Shown here piece by piece: positions 28,870 to 38,375 of a DNA stretch of 64,000 nt; positions within the stretch are counted from its first letter, which is position 1; each line of letters starts with the position of its first letter. The position numbers and the translations under genes are program-made. This DNA is from Micromonospora sp045209745 (GTDB lineage Bacteria > Actinomycetota > Actinomycetes > Mycobacteriales > Micromonosporaceae). The notes under the pieces are model-generated. The model worked only from the letters and a program-made list of their open reading frames with translations. It did no database searches and was not told the DNA's origin. The stretch spans positions 1 through 64,000 of the forward strand of contig NZ_CP109273.1 of NCBI RefSeq assembly GCF_045209745.1, read 5' to 3'.

Positions 28870-30695
28870 TCGGCGTCTCCTTCGGTGGTGGGCTGGTCGT
28901 CCGAGGCGGGTGGCAGGTCGGTGTTTTTCTTCTTGGCGGCGGCCTCGATGCGCTCGGCGCGCATGGCGGCGCGTTGCTGGTGGAAGCCGAGAACGAATTG
29001 GGCCTTCTGCGCCAGGACGGCGGTGCTCGGGATCGAGTCCCGGCTCGTGTCGATCTGGGCGAAGATGTCGTCGAGTCGGGTGGCGTAAGCCTTGGCCCAG
29101 CCCGGTTTGCGGAGCGGTCCGCGTAGGCGGCGTAGCCAGGCGGTCGAGGTTCGCTGCCCGTTGACCAGGACGACTCTCGGGTTGGTGATGGCGCGGCCCA
29201 TGTACCGCTCGGCGAAGGTGGTGTTCAGCGGCTGGTTCGCCGCGCGGAAAACCGTCTGCTGGAGGTCATCGAGAACGGCGAAGGCCCTGCCGGACAAGTA
29301 GGCGGGGTCGTTGTTGTCCAGGTTCAATGTGGGGGTCAGCCTTTCAGACTCGTCGGGTCGGTCTGGCCGGCGGCGCAGGCCGAGCCGGATCAGGGCCGCG
29401 CGTGCCGGGTCGACCCGGCCGTCGGTGCGGATTCGGTTGAGCACGTGCGTGAGCAGTCGCGGCGGCAGCGGGTTGTGTAGTAGCGCGGCCCGTAGCAGTG
29501 CGTGTTGCAGGCCGGTCGGGCGGTCCTCGCCCCTGGCGCCAAGCTTGACCCAACTGCCGGGGGCGCCGCCCCGCCCGACCTGCCACCGGCCCGCCGCGCG
29601 GACCAGTTGGGTCAGCCGGACCTGGGTGACCTCACCGGACCAGTCGGCGATCTCGTGGTCGTCGATCCACGAGTGGATGTGGTCCTTGACCCGGGGCAGC
29701 GGCATCTCCACCCAGTCGCGGATCACGACCCGGGCGACGTTGCCGCCGACGGTCACCGAGCAGAAGGTGGACTGATCATCATCGCCGGGTTCGATGCCGT
29801 CGCGGGGGGTGGCGAGCAGGGCGCGGGCGTCGTCGAGGTCCGGGGCGTCCAGCGGGGCCATGGGGTCGAAGCGGGAGCCGCCGACCAGCCACCAGGCCAG
29901 ACGGGCGTTCTGCCCGGGTAGCGCGGTGCTGTGCCGTTCATCGGACAGCACCGCCGTCAACGACGACATGAACGTCAGACCGCACGTGACACAGATCGGG
30001 GTGTGGGCGAGAAGTTTCGTCAGCTCGTACCCGTGGGATGCCTCGTTGACGCTCACGAGTGAGGCGTTCTGGGTGGCGCCGGGCAGCCACCGCCGCGGAA
30101 TCTGCTGCGGGATCGTCTTGAGGAGGTCGCGGACCTGGCCGCAGACCAGGCAGTAGCCTGCCCGGCCGAGGCCCTTACGCCCGGCGGCGACGCCCGCCCA
30201 GTACCGCTTCGCTGATTCGTGTTCGGTGGCGATCTGCCCGTCGACGACGAAGGCCACCACGTCGGCGCGGCTCCACGTCCGATCGGTGACGACCTTCGGT
30301 GCGTGACCGCCAGCGTAGAAGGCGGCGATGGCGGGAGCTGGGCCATCCGGCTCCGCGGCAGCCCAGTCCCGGATCAGCTCCTGGAACGCGGTGTGTTGCT
30401 TGGCCACCCGGTCGGCTCTCCCGCCGTCCTCGGCGACCCAGCCCAGCACATATTCGACGGTGTCGGCGGCCAGCGTCGGCGCGACCCCTACGGTACGGGT
30501 GACATTCGGCATCCACCGCTCGATCCCGAATCGCTGCCCGGGTGTCCCGGGATCCGCGAAATCGACCAGCTCGGCGTTGTTGGGCGTGCCGTCAGCGGCG
30601 ATGTAGAGCAGGAACCGCACCGGCTTCCTGGCGTAGAACGGTGGAGTCACCTCGCCACTGGACTCGGCGTACTCGACGAGCCGCTGCAGCAACAT
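28866..30695 (-). CDS. cas8c: Cascade large subunit Cas8c (Csd1, type I-C)
   Basis: 609 residues from ATG 30695, which overlaps the cas5 stop by one base. The Csd1-type N-terminus is MLLQRLVEYAESSGEVTPPF followed by YARKPVRFLLYIAADG. A Cys pair in CLVCGQVRD and a second in CVTCGL may bind zinc. The C-terminus is basic (HQQRAAMRAERIEAAAKKKN). Cas8c recognises the PAM and helps load the target; in I-C the same mRNA can also yield a small Cas11-like subunit from an internal start, which may apply here. The length is normal. Confidence 0.96.
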   Translation of the reverse strand: MLLQRLVEYAESSGEVTPPFYARKPVRFLLYIAADGTPNNAELVDFADPGTPGQRFGIERWMPNVTRTVGVAPTLAADTVEYVLGWVAEDGGRADRVAKQHTAFQELIRDWAAAEPDGPAPAIAAFYAGGHAPKVVTDRTWSRADVVAFVVDGQIATEHESAKRYWAGVAAGRKGLGRAGYCLVCGQVRDLLKTIPQQIPRRWLPGATQNASLVSVNEASHGYELTKLLAHTPICVTCGLTFMSSLTAVLSDERHSTALPGQNARLAWWLVGGSRFDPMAPLDAPDLDDARALLATPRDGIEPGDDDQSTFCSVTVGGNVARVVIRDWVEMPLPRVKDHIHSWIDDHEIADWSGEVTQVRLTQLVRAAGRWQVGRGGAPGSWVKLGARGEDRPTGLQHALLRAALLHNPLPPRLLTHVLNRIRTDGRVDPARAALIRLGLRRRPDRPDESERLTPTLNLDNNDPAYLSGRAFAVLDDLQQTVFRAANQPLNTTFAERYMGRAITNPRVVLVNGQRTSTAWLRRLRGPLRKPGWAKAYATRLDDIFAQIDTSRDSIPSTAVLAQKAQFVLGFHQQRAAMRAERIEAAAKKKNTDLPPASDDQPTTEGDAE

Positions 30696-31393
30696 CAGAC
30701 GCCCCCGCCCGGAAGGGCGAGTTCCATCCCCCGCTGCGGCACGTACAAGATCCCGGCCTGCACCCGGGCGGAGAACCACTCCATGCGAGGACTACCGCCA
30801 CCGTCGCGGTGAATCGAGTGCAGCATGATGCCGATGTCCTCATGCAGATCGTGCTGACGCTCGACCGTGTCGTCCGGCCAACTGAACTCCGCGCTGAACT
30901 CCCGCGTACCCAGGTAGGGGCGCTGGAAGCAGGCGCCCCGGCGGACCCGGCGGCGCAACTGATCCCGGTACGCCGAAGCCGGCTTGTCCGCATGCGCAGC
31001 CGGCACCATGTGCGCGTGGATGCGGTACGCCACATCCCGCAGGCACACGGCATTGCGTTGATCGCGATGCGCCACCGTGTCCACCCGACGGCTGCCCTTG
31101 ATCGCCTCCGCCAACGGCGCCACGTCCGTGGTCTCGTTACGGCGAATCGTGAACTGCCGGATCGGGCGGAGCACCTCGATCGCGACGATCTCGTACTGAA
31201 ACTCCGGCTTCCAGTAGATCGACTCCAGCACGCCCACCGCCGCGGGAGGCGTCATGACCGGGTAGCTCACCCGCTCTACCTTCAGCTCCGGGCGGGAGAA
31301 CAGGGCTGCCTCGCCGGCGACCTGAACCACCACGGGCAGGTCGCCCTCGCGGCTCCGCCGCAGGGTCACCCCGTCGATCACATCCGTCGTCAC
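30695..31393 (-). CDS. cas5c: Cascade protein and pre-crRNA endonuclease Cas5c
   Basis: 232 residues from GTG 31393, chosen because it overlaps the cas3 stop as GTGA; the longer frame is unlikely. The Cas5 core appears as VQVAGEAALFSRPELKVERV, SYPVMTPPAAVGVLESIYWK and FQYEIVAIEVLRPI. The region RGACFQRPYLGTREFSAEF matches the C-terminal Cas5d signature. In subtype I-C, where Cas6 is absent, Cas5c cuts the repeat hairpin to release crRNAs. No cas6 is seen here, consistent with that. Confidence 0.96.
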   Translation of the reverse strand: MTTDVIDGVTLRRSREGDLPVVVQVAGEAALFSRPELKVERVSYPVMTPPAAVGVLESIYWKPEFQYEIVAIEVLRPIRQFTIRRNETTDVAPLAEAIKGSRRVDTVAHRDQRNAVCLRDVAYRIHAHMVPAAHADKPASAYRDQLRRRVRRGACFQRPYLGTREFSAEFSWPDDTVERQHDLHEDIGIMLHSIHRDGGGSPRMEWFSARVQAGILYVPQRGMELALPGGGV

Positions 31394-33681
31394 AGCACGA
31401 ACTCCTCGAAACTCGGGTCGAAGGTGATGCCAGTTGCCTGGTCGTATCCACCGATCCACTCCACCAATGCACCCACCTGCACCTCATCACCGATGATCGG
31501 CCGCATCCGTTCCTTCACCTCCGGATTGCCGCGAACACCGCCGTGCACGGTGGTGGTGTAGGGCTGAAGCTGACGCAGATCGTGCAGGTCCGGCACCGGC
31601 GCGTGGCGGATTTTCTCAATCAGGTCAATGAGCGTGGCGCACTCCGCGTCCGTTGACGCGCCTTGCGGGGTCACGACGGAGATGCCCTCGTCGCGGATGA
31701 GCCGGAACGCGCGTTTGTGATCACGACGGCCGCTACGGACGTCGGTGAGCGGGCCGTCAGAAACGGTCTGGAACGCCCACTGCTCACGGGCCTGCTGGAT
31801 GCGTTGGCCAACGTGATCCGGGTCCGTCAGATTGAGCGCGTCATAGACCCGACGGTAGTAGTCCGACAACGCCGACGCCTTGTCCGGATCGGCCACGTCG
31901 GGCCCGAAGCAGGTCTTCGCCACACCGACCAGCTTCTTGTACGCCTCAGGCTGCCCCCCGTCCGACGGAGCGAAGATGACGACCCGTCCACACTCCAAGC
32001 GCCCTTCCCGATTGGCCCGACCGGCGGCCTGCAGCAACGAATCAGCCGGCGCCATCGCCCGATACACAAGCGGAAAGTCCAGGTCCACGCCCGCCTCCAC
32101 CAGTTGCGTCGCCGCCAGGAGCACTCGCTCACCGGCACGTAACCGCCGGATCACCACCTCCAGCACCCGCCGCCGATGCGCCGGGCACATCCGCGTCGAC
32201 AGGTGCCAGGCAACATCACCGAAGCCTTCCTCCTGCCACCGCTCATACACCGTCCGCGCATCCGCGGTCGTGTTCACCACCACCATCGCCGACGCGCCAC
32301 CGTCACCGCTGGCAGCCAGCCTGACGCTGGCGTCATCAGCGATGTCAGCCAAAGTCAGACCTGCGTCCAGCCGCCACTCGTACGACACACGCCGCATCTT
32401 CTCGTTCAGCACCGACACTTCCGAGACCAACTCGAACCGATCCAGGTCCGCGAAGGTCTGCAACGCCCAGAATTCAGGCTGGGTAGCCGACGACAGCAGG
32501 ACCGTCGTCCCGAAGTGCTCCACCAGCAGACGCAGGCCGTTCAGGATCGGTACGAGCATGTCGTGCGGCAGCGCCTGAATCTCGTCCAGCACGATCACCG
32601 ACCCCGCCAGCCGATGCACCCGGCGCATCGCCGACGGCTTGCGGGCGTAGAGGGACTCGAACAGACGCACAAACGTCGTCACCACGAACGGCGCATCCCA
32701 GTTCTCCGCAGCCTGACGCGCCCAACGCCCAGCCGTAGGAGCATCGAAATCCACCTGGCTGTGATGCTCCAACACCACAGGCTCCGTACCATCCTCATTG
32801 AGCATCTGCCGATAGACGGCAGCGTTCTGCTCCGTGATGGTCAAAAACGGCACCGCGACGATCACCCGACGCAGAGCGTGCCGCTGCGCGTGACGCAGCG
32901 CGAAGCCAGCCGCGGCGAGGGTCTTCCCGACCCCAGTCGGCGCGTGCAACCGGAACATCCCGGTGGGCCGCTCCGCAGCGACGAGAGACTCCGCGTAGAC
33001 CTGCTCCCGTACCCCATCGATCGGCGACGGCGGACGCTGCGCGAGTGACTCTGTTCGCCGGCGTTCGAACAGGGCGAACAGGTGACCAAAATCGGCGTCC
33101 GGGCGCACCCTCGGAGCGGCGAGCTGATGGTGGTGCGCGTGAGTGTCCAACCCATCGGCGTCAACCAGCGCGCTGTAGCACAGCCGCAACGCCATCTCCC
33201 CCACCAGCGGATCCTGCTGCCAACGCTCAGGCAGCGCGGCTCTCAGGTCATCGGGCAGTTCCGGCAGCAGACGGGACAGGGCAGCCTCCGCCGACGCCAC
33301 ATTCCGCGGGTTATCCCTCAACGCGGCCGTCAACTTTTTCTTGAAGTCGCCCTGGTCCAGGAGCCCACCATGGTGCCCGAAAATGCCGACAGCGAACCGA
33401 CCCAGACCCCGGTCCCACGCGACTCGAGTGCCGAACGCCTTGTGGTCGATGCCGACTCGCCCGCCGCCAGCGGCAACCTTCGACAACCGCTCCTGCCAGG
33501 CATCACTGGCCTTGCCGCAGTCATGCAGCAAACCCAGCCAGTACGCCAGATCGCCGCCGCCAAAGGGTGCCGCGAAACGCCGAGCAAGGATGGCCGTGCC
33601 ACGCAGATGATCCTCAAGAGAGTGCCACACCTCGGTGCCGGAAGCGGGACTATGCGCCCTTAGCGGAACGTCAACTCTCAC
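31390..33681 (-). CDS. cas3: CRISPR-associated helicase/nuclease Cas3 (HD domain N-terminal)
   Basis: 763 residues, GTG start. The HD nuclease domain (1-230) has H20, H53-D54 (LLHDCGKAS) and FGHHGGLLD. The SF2 helicase follows: APTGVGKT (247-254), DEIQ box (366-369 in VIVLDEIQALPHDM), STRMCPAHR and the motif VI region LQAAGRANREGR. Cas3 is recruited to the R-loop and degrades target DNA. It is the first gene of a seven-gene operon in which each junction overlaps or nearly touches. All catalytic motifs are intact, so interference should work. Confidence 0.97.
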   Translation of the reverse strand: MRVDVPLRAHSPASGTEVWHSLEDHLRGTAILARRFAAPFGGGDLAYWLGLLHDCGKASDAWQERLSKVAAGGGRVGIDHKAFGTRVAWDRGLGRFAVGIFGHHGGLLDQGDFKKKLTAALRDNPRNVASAEAALSRLLPELPDDLRAALPERWQQDPLVGEMALRLCYSALVDADGLDTHAHHHQLAAPRVRPDADFGHLFALFERRRTESLAQRPPSPIDGVREQVYAESLVAAERPTGMFRLHAPTGVGKTLAAAGFALRHAQRHALRRVIVAVPFLTITEQNAAVYRQMLNEDGTEPVVLEHHSQVDFDAPTAGRWARQAAENWDAPFVVTTFVRLFESLYARKPSAMRRVHRLAGSVIVLDEIQALPHDMLVPILNGLRLLVEHFGTTVLLSSATQPEFWALQTFADLDRFELVSEVSVLNEKMRRVSYEWRLDAGLTLADIADDASVRLAASGDGGASAMVVVNTTADARTVYERWQEEGFGDVAWHLSTRMCPAHRRRVLEVVIRRLRAGERVLLAATQLVEAGVDLDFPLVYRAMAPADSLLQAAGRANREGRLECGRVVIFAPSDGGQPEAYKKLVGVAKTCFGPDVADPDKASALSDYYRRVYDALNLTDPDHVGQRIQQAREQWAFQTVSDGPLTDVRSGRRDHKRAFRLIRDEGISVVTPQGASTDAECATLIDLIEKIRHAPVPDLHDLRQLQPYTTTVHGGVRGNPEVKERMRPIIGDEVQVGALVEWIGGYDQATGITFDPSFEEFVL

Positions 33682-34060
33682 ACGTAGCCCTGGAGCTCAT
33701 ACCAAGTGACTCCATCACCGACCCATCGAGTCATGCGCGCTAGGAGGAGTCAACGCCGAGTTCACAATCTGTCAGATAGTTGTCTGGGAGTCCGGGGGCC
33801 GGGACTGGCCCAGCCCCCAGATCTGACCATGTCAGCCCCTACATCCGACACCATCACGGTGTTGCGACCCTCGGCACCGACCTAGACGGCAGACACCGCA
33901 GTCCCTCGAAGGGAGGGATCAGTGGTCGACTCGACCCACCGCCGACAACTATAGCGAGCCCATCGGGTCGCTACTTCACCGTAATGGTCAGACGGACGTA
34001 GGTGCAGCCGGGAGGTTCAGGGTTGTGTCCCTTGAGGACGCCATGTAACCATTGCCGCGC
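33682..34060. other. intergenic region upstream of cas3 and of the 34182 gene
   Basis: About 380 bp with no supported gene. It must carry the cas operon promoter on the minus strand; a TTGACT-like -35 is present on that strand near 33745 but a good -10 is not evident. A short G/C hairpin around 33790-33820 (GGGGGCCGGGACTGG followed by CCCAGCCCCC) may be a transcription barrier. Confidence 0.4.
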
Positions 34061-34165
34061 ATGTGTCGATGGCACGTGCGCTGGCCTTGGCCGCCCCTGC
34101 TCGATGAGTGGGGGCGGCCCGCTGTTCGCGCAGCGGGCCGCCGCGCCTCCCGTCCTGAGAATTGA
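34061..34165 (+). CDS. short Trp-rich ORF, candidate leader peptide
   Basis: A 34-codon ORF beginning MCRWHVRWPWPPLLDEWGR, with four Trp codons at positions 4, 8, 10 and 17 and a Pro-rich run. It ends 16 bp before the ATG of the membrane-protein gene at 34182, and its middle and end run through two overlapping hairpins (34089-34142). Trp or Pro codons placed just before competing hairpins are what ribosome-mediated attenuators look like. No clear Shine-Dalgarno sequence is seen. Confidence 0.4.
   Translation: MCRWHVRWPWPPLLDEWGRPAVRAAGRRASRPEN
34089..34142 (+). promoter_or_regulatory. two mutually exclusive hairpins, possible attenuator
   Basis: Hairpin 1: GGCCGCCCC (34089-34097) with GGGGCGGCC (34111-34119). 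Hairpin 2: GGCGGCCCGCTG (34113-34124) with CAGCGGGCCGCC (34131-34142), a perfect 12-bp stem around TTCGCG. The two share bases 34113-34119, so only one can form at a time. They lie between the Trp-rich leader codons and the 34182 gene. An anti-terminator/terminator switch is the simplest reading. Confidence 0.5.
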
Positions 34166-34181
34166 GAACTGAGGAGACTAG

Positions 34182-34388
34182 ATGAGCCTAGGCCAACCAC
34201 CTCGGACCACCGTTTCTGACCCGCATGATCGGAGGCCGGATCCCCGGCTCCCCCTCCGGTGGGCGCTGATTCTCAGTATCAGTGGGGCCTGCGGCGTGAT
34301 GGTCGGCACCTTGGAAGGACCTCCGGCTGGGCTCCTTACATTCCTGACCGCCCTCGGGCTTCTATACAGGGTTGTCAGAGACCGGTGA
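34182..34388 (+). CDS. small two-TM membrane protein
   Basis: 68 residues. A Shine-Dalgarno GAGGAG lies 6 bp before the ATG. The polar, Pro/Arg-rich N-terminus (1-25) is followed by two hydrophobic segments (about 27-43 WALILSISGACGVMVG and 48-62 AGLLTFLTALGLLYR) joined by a short turn, ending in basic residues. The family is unknown. It lies between cas3 and an IS5 element and appears independently transcribed, probably under the hairpin element just upstream. Confidence 0.6.
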   Translation: MSLGQPPRTTVSDPHDRRPDPRLPLRWALILSISGACGVMVGTLEGPPAGLLTFLTALGLLYRVVRDR

Positions 34389-34567
34389 ACGAGGGGTGGG
34401 CGGGTCAAGCGCATGGCCCGTCCAAACCTTCCGTAGCTCCTACCACTCGCCCCGAGGCCGTGAAGAGCACGGCGCATCATGAACGAGGCAGGGCCTACAG
34501 CTGCGCGGGAGCCGCCCACAACGAACTGCGGGCTGTCCAGCAACGCGAGCAGGTCTTCTAAGAGGAC

Positions 34568-35514
34568 GTCTGATTCACGTATTTTGCGTGTGTTGTGGTT
34601 TTAGTCGTCTCGCCAGGTTGGGGTGGTTTCGGTGGTGAGGCGTTTGGCGAGGTTGTCGATCATGGCGAGGGTGATCATGCTGGCGGAGTTGTCGGGTCGG
34701 GTTTCGTAGTCGCGGACGAGTCGGCGGTGGTGCATGAGCCAGCCGATGGTGCGTTCGACGACCCATCGGCGTTTGACCACGCTGAAGCCTTTGACCTGCG
34801 GGTCTTTGGTGACGATTTCGACGTCGACGCCGAGTGCGGCGCCGTGTTCGACGACGCGGTTCTTGAATCCGGCGTCGACCCAGGTCTTGGTCAGGGTGGG
34901 GTGGGCGGCGGTGGCCCGGTCGAGTAGGTCCATGCCGATGGTGTTGTCGCTGGCGCTGGCGGCGGTGACGATGACGGCGAGGAGCAGGCCGAGGGTGTCG
35001 GTGATGATGCCGCGTTTGCGGCCGACGATCTTCTTGCCGGCATCGGTGCCCTGTGTGGACAGTGGGACGTTGGTGGAGGTCTTCACGCTTTGGCTGTCCA
35101 TGATGGAGGCCGTGGGTTGGATGGTGCGGCCGTGGTGGTCGCGGACGAGGCCGGTGAGCTGGTAGTTGAGTTCGGTGAAGATGCCTTCCTTGCTCCAGGC
35201 GGCGAAGTAGCCGTAGACCGTCGCGTGGGGTGGGAAGTCGTGGGGCAGGTAGCGCCAGGCGATGCCGGTGCGGTTGACGTACAGGATCGCGTTGAAGAGC
35301 TCGCGCAGGTCGTGGGTGGGGGTGCGGCCGCTGACGCCGGCGTCGGTGCGGGCCTGTCGCCAGGCGGTCAGGCGGGGTGCGATCAGGGCCCATCGGGCGT
35401 CGGACAGGTCGGACGGATAGGGTCGCCGTGCGGTCATGACTCAGGCGTACGGCGCGAGGACGCGGGCGTGACGGACTTCATGTCCGTCGATGTCGGGGTA
35501 AAAGTGAATCAGAC
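34568..35514 (-). mobile_element. IS5-family insertion sequence
   Basis: A single transposase gene is bounded by perfect 11-bp inverted repeats, GTCTGATTCAC (34568-34578) and GTGAATCAGAC (35504-35514). The element is about 0.95 kb. No convincing target duplication is visible in the flanks. It separates the cas operon and the small membrane gene from CRISPR array 2, so the two arrays may once have been closer. Confidence 0.88.
34601..35437 (-). CDS. IS5-family DDE transposase
   Basis: 278 residues, uninterrupted. The N-terminal DUF4096-like region (YPSDLSDARWALIAPRL, GIAWRYLPHDFPPHATVYGY) precedes the DDE catalytic domain, with Asp in ASIMDSQSVKT, Asp in TWVDAGFKN and Glu in RWVVERTIGWL. The gene fills the element between its inverted repeats and starts about 67 bp from the right one. 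Full length suggests an active copy. Confidence 0.94.
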   Translation of the reverse strand: MTARRPYPSDLSDARWALIAPRLTAWRQARTDAGVSGRTPTHDLRELFNAILYVNRTGIAWRYLPHDFPPHATVYGYFAAWSKEGIFTELNYQLTGLVRDHHGRTIQPTASIMDSQSVKTSTNVPLSTQGTDAGKKIVGRKRGIITDTLGLLLAVIVTAASASDNTIGMDLLDRATAAHPTLTKTWVDAGFKNRVVEHGAALGVDVEIVTKDPQVKGFSVVKRRWVVERTIGWLMHHRRLVRDYETRPDNSASMITLAMIDNLAKRLTTETTPTWRDD

Positions 35515-35756
35515 ACGATCGCGGGGCGGAACGCTCTGATTCCGGTCAGGGCCCAATCGGCCGAGATGCGTCCTTTCCCGGTCAGGTCGGGCGCCTCGCG
35601 CCATCGAGGCCCGAGACGCAAATCGCCCGTTACAGGCGCGAAGGCGAAGCAAACGTCCAGTAAGAGCTCGCCTGCTTCCCATGACCACTAGCGCCGCCTC
35701 CCTGGGCGTGAACCGCGGTTGTATCCGCTGCTCCCGGCTAGGGCCGGGAACGTCCA

Positions 35757-38375
35757 GATGCGGTCCTCGCCGGCTCCGAGGACCGGGCGTAGCGCGCACC
35801 GGCCCGAACTCGCTGAAATCGGCCACGCCGTTGCGATTCTCACCCGGTTCGAAGACCGGGCGCAGCGGCCAGGTCGGCCAGCCAACTTTGCGCGGTCGAC
35901 TTGTTGCGATCCTCGCCCGGTCCGAAGACCGGGCGCAGCCGGACGGCGAACGGTGGCAACTCTTCGTCCAGTCCGGGGTTGCGATCCTCGCCCGGTCCGA
36001 AGACTGGGCGCAGCGGCGGTGCCGAGGGCGATGCGCTCACCCCAGACGGCGTTGCGATCCTCGCCCGGTCCGAAGACCGGGCGCAGCTCCCTCCATGTGG
36101 AGGATCCGGTCGGCGGCGTTGCGGAAGTTGCGATCCTCGCCCGGTCCGAAGACCGGGCGCAGCCCCTCCGTCCACTCGCTGGAGGCGATCACATGTTCGG
36201 GTTGCGATCCTCGCCCGGTCCGAAGACCGGGCGCAGCCACAGTCGGATTCGCCGCCGAGCTGGACCAGGGCTAAGTTGCGATCCTCGCCCGGTCCGAAGA
36301 CCGGGCGCAGCGTCGACCCGACGGCTACCGGCCACGAATGGCCGTACCAGTTGCGATCCTCGCCCGGTCCGAAGACCGGGCGCAGCGATTACCCCCTCGA
36401 ACAGCTGCTGACCCCAGCGGACGTTGCGATCCTCGCCCGGTCCGAAGACCGGGCGCAGCGATTACCCCCTCGAACAGCTGCTGACCCCAGCGGACGTTGC
36501 GATCCTCGCCCGGTCCGAAGACCGGGCGCAGCTCGGGTCCGGCGTGGCTGCGCACCGGCGCCGATCCGGCGTTGCGATCCTCGCCCGGTCCGAAGACCGG
36601 GCGCAGCCTGACCGGGATGAGGTTGTTGCCGGGCAGCACGATCGTTGCGATCCTCGCCCGGTCCGAAGACCGGGCGCAGCTGGCGGCAGCGGCGAGCAAC
36701 TGCACTTCCACTTCCGCGTTGCGATCCTCGCCGGGTCCGAAGACCGGGCGCAGCGAGAGCAGACTCCCGACCCTCCGGGAGCTGGTCCACGTTGCGATCC
36801 TCGCCCGGTCCGAAGACCGGGCGCAGCACTCTCGGCGGCTGGTTCGACGCCCTGATGGGTTGGGTGTTGCGATCCTCGCCCGGTCCGAAAACCGGGCGCA
36901 GCGAACCATGAGCCCGTTGGCCATGCATGCCCGAGAACAGTTGCGATCCTCGCCCGGTCCGAAGACCGGGCGCAGCAGGGTCGCCGCGGGCGCACCACCA
37001 CCAAGGCCGCCGAGTTGCGATCCTCGCCCGGTCCGAAGACCGGGCGCAGCATGGTCTTGGCGAACGCGCCGCGCTTGGTGCGCTCGAGGTTGCGATCCTC
37101 GCCCGGTCCGAAGACCGGGCGCAGCGATGACGGTCAACATCAGTTCGGCGTGGACCAAGGAGTTGCGATCCTCGCCCGGTCCGAAGACCGGGCGCAGCAA
37201 GGCGGCGCAGATCGAGACGCGCCTCGGCCGGGCGTTGCGATCCTCGCCCGGTCCGAAGACCGGGCGCAGCGCGTCAGCCGTATGGCCCTTTTCCCGTCCA
37301 TGGGACGGTTGCGATCCTCGCCCGGTCCGAAGACCGGGCGCAGCATGCACATGCCGACCCAGCAGGCCGCGCAACCTTGAGCGTTGCGATCCTCGCCCGG
37401 TCCGAAGACCGGGCGCAGCGGCCCGTTCCGGCTCGCGTCGGTGGCCTGACCCAGGTTGCGATCCTCGCCCGGTCCGAAGACCGGGCGCAGCACCACGCAC
37501 CACGACGTCAACCCTAGGAGAGACCGTGTTGCGATCCTCGCCCGGTCCGAAGACCGGGCGCAGCTCGCGGCGTGACAGCCGCTCTTTGCCGACCAGCCGC
37601 ACGTTGCGATCCTCGCCCGGTCCGAAGACCGGGCGCAGCGTACGAAGTCGCGTAAGGGGAGAGTCAATGACCGTGGTTGCGATCCTCGCCCGGTCCGAAG
37701 ACCGGGCGCAGCTCGCCATGGCGGTCAGCAGCAACGGCGGCGACCTGGTGTTGCGATCCTCGCCCGGTCCGAAGACCGGGCGCAGCAGTTGGCCCACTTG
37801 CTGGCCGCGCCGCCGATCTTCTGGTTGCGATCCTCGCCCGGTCCGAAGACCGGGCGCAGCCTTCACCGCCCCGCCGGATTCGATGTCCAGGCGCACGTTG
37901 CGATCCTCGCCCGGTCCGAAGACCGGGCGCAGCAAGCGCTCATGCCGCGAACGGTCGCCTGGGAGCGGGTTGCGATCCTCGCCCGGTCCGAAGACCGGGC
38001 GCAGCGACGGCCTGGCGCTCGCCGCGGTGCACGCCAACGCGTTGCGATCCTCGCCCGGTCCGAAGACCGGGCGCAGCACGGAGATGATCCCTCCGCCTGC
38101 GGCTGGCTTCGTCACGTTGCGATCCTCGCCCGGTCCGAAGACCGGGCGCAGCATGTCTTGGGCTAGCTGAAGGTGCAGGGGTGGCCCGGGTTGCGATCCT
38201 CGCCCGGTCCGAAGACCGGGCGCAGCTCGCCGCGCTCCGGCACCGCGCCGCCCAGGTCGATCGGTTGCGATCCTCGCCCGGTCCGAAGACCGGGCGCAGC
38301 GCTTCCTTGACGTCGATGCCCAGGGCCGGCGCCGCGAGGTTGCGATCCTCGCCCGGTCCGAAGACCGGGCGCAGC
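35757..38375 (-). CRISPR. CRISPR array 2, type I-C, 36 repeats
   Basis: I count 36 repeats of 37 bp and 35 spacers. The repeat equals that of array 1 except that the hairpin loop is CGAA instead of CGGA, a difference held in nearly every unit. The two leftmost repeats (35757 and 35830) are degenerate, so the trailer is on the left and transcription is from the minus strand, as in array 1. Minor variants occur at 35978, 36718 and 36866. The spacers at 36387-36422 and 36460-36495 are identical. No cas genes adjoin it, so it depends on the operon at 26049-33681. Confidence 0.98.

Noticed and set aside
26049..33681. Alternative CRISPR subtype assignment (I-E, I-G or I-D)
   Set aside because: Csd1- and Csd2-type proteins, Cas5c, Cas4 and the absence of cas6 and of fused subunits fit only subtype I-C.
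34568..35514. Target-site duplication flanking the IS5-family element
   Set aside because: The bases outside the two 11-bp inverted repeats do not match convincingly.
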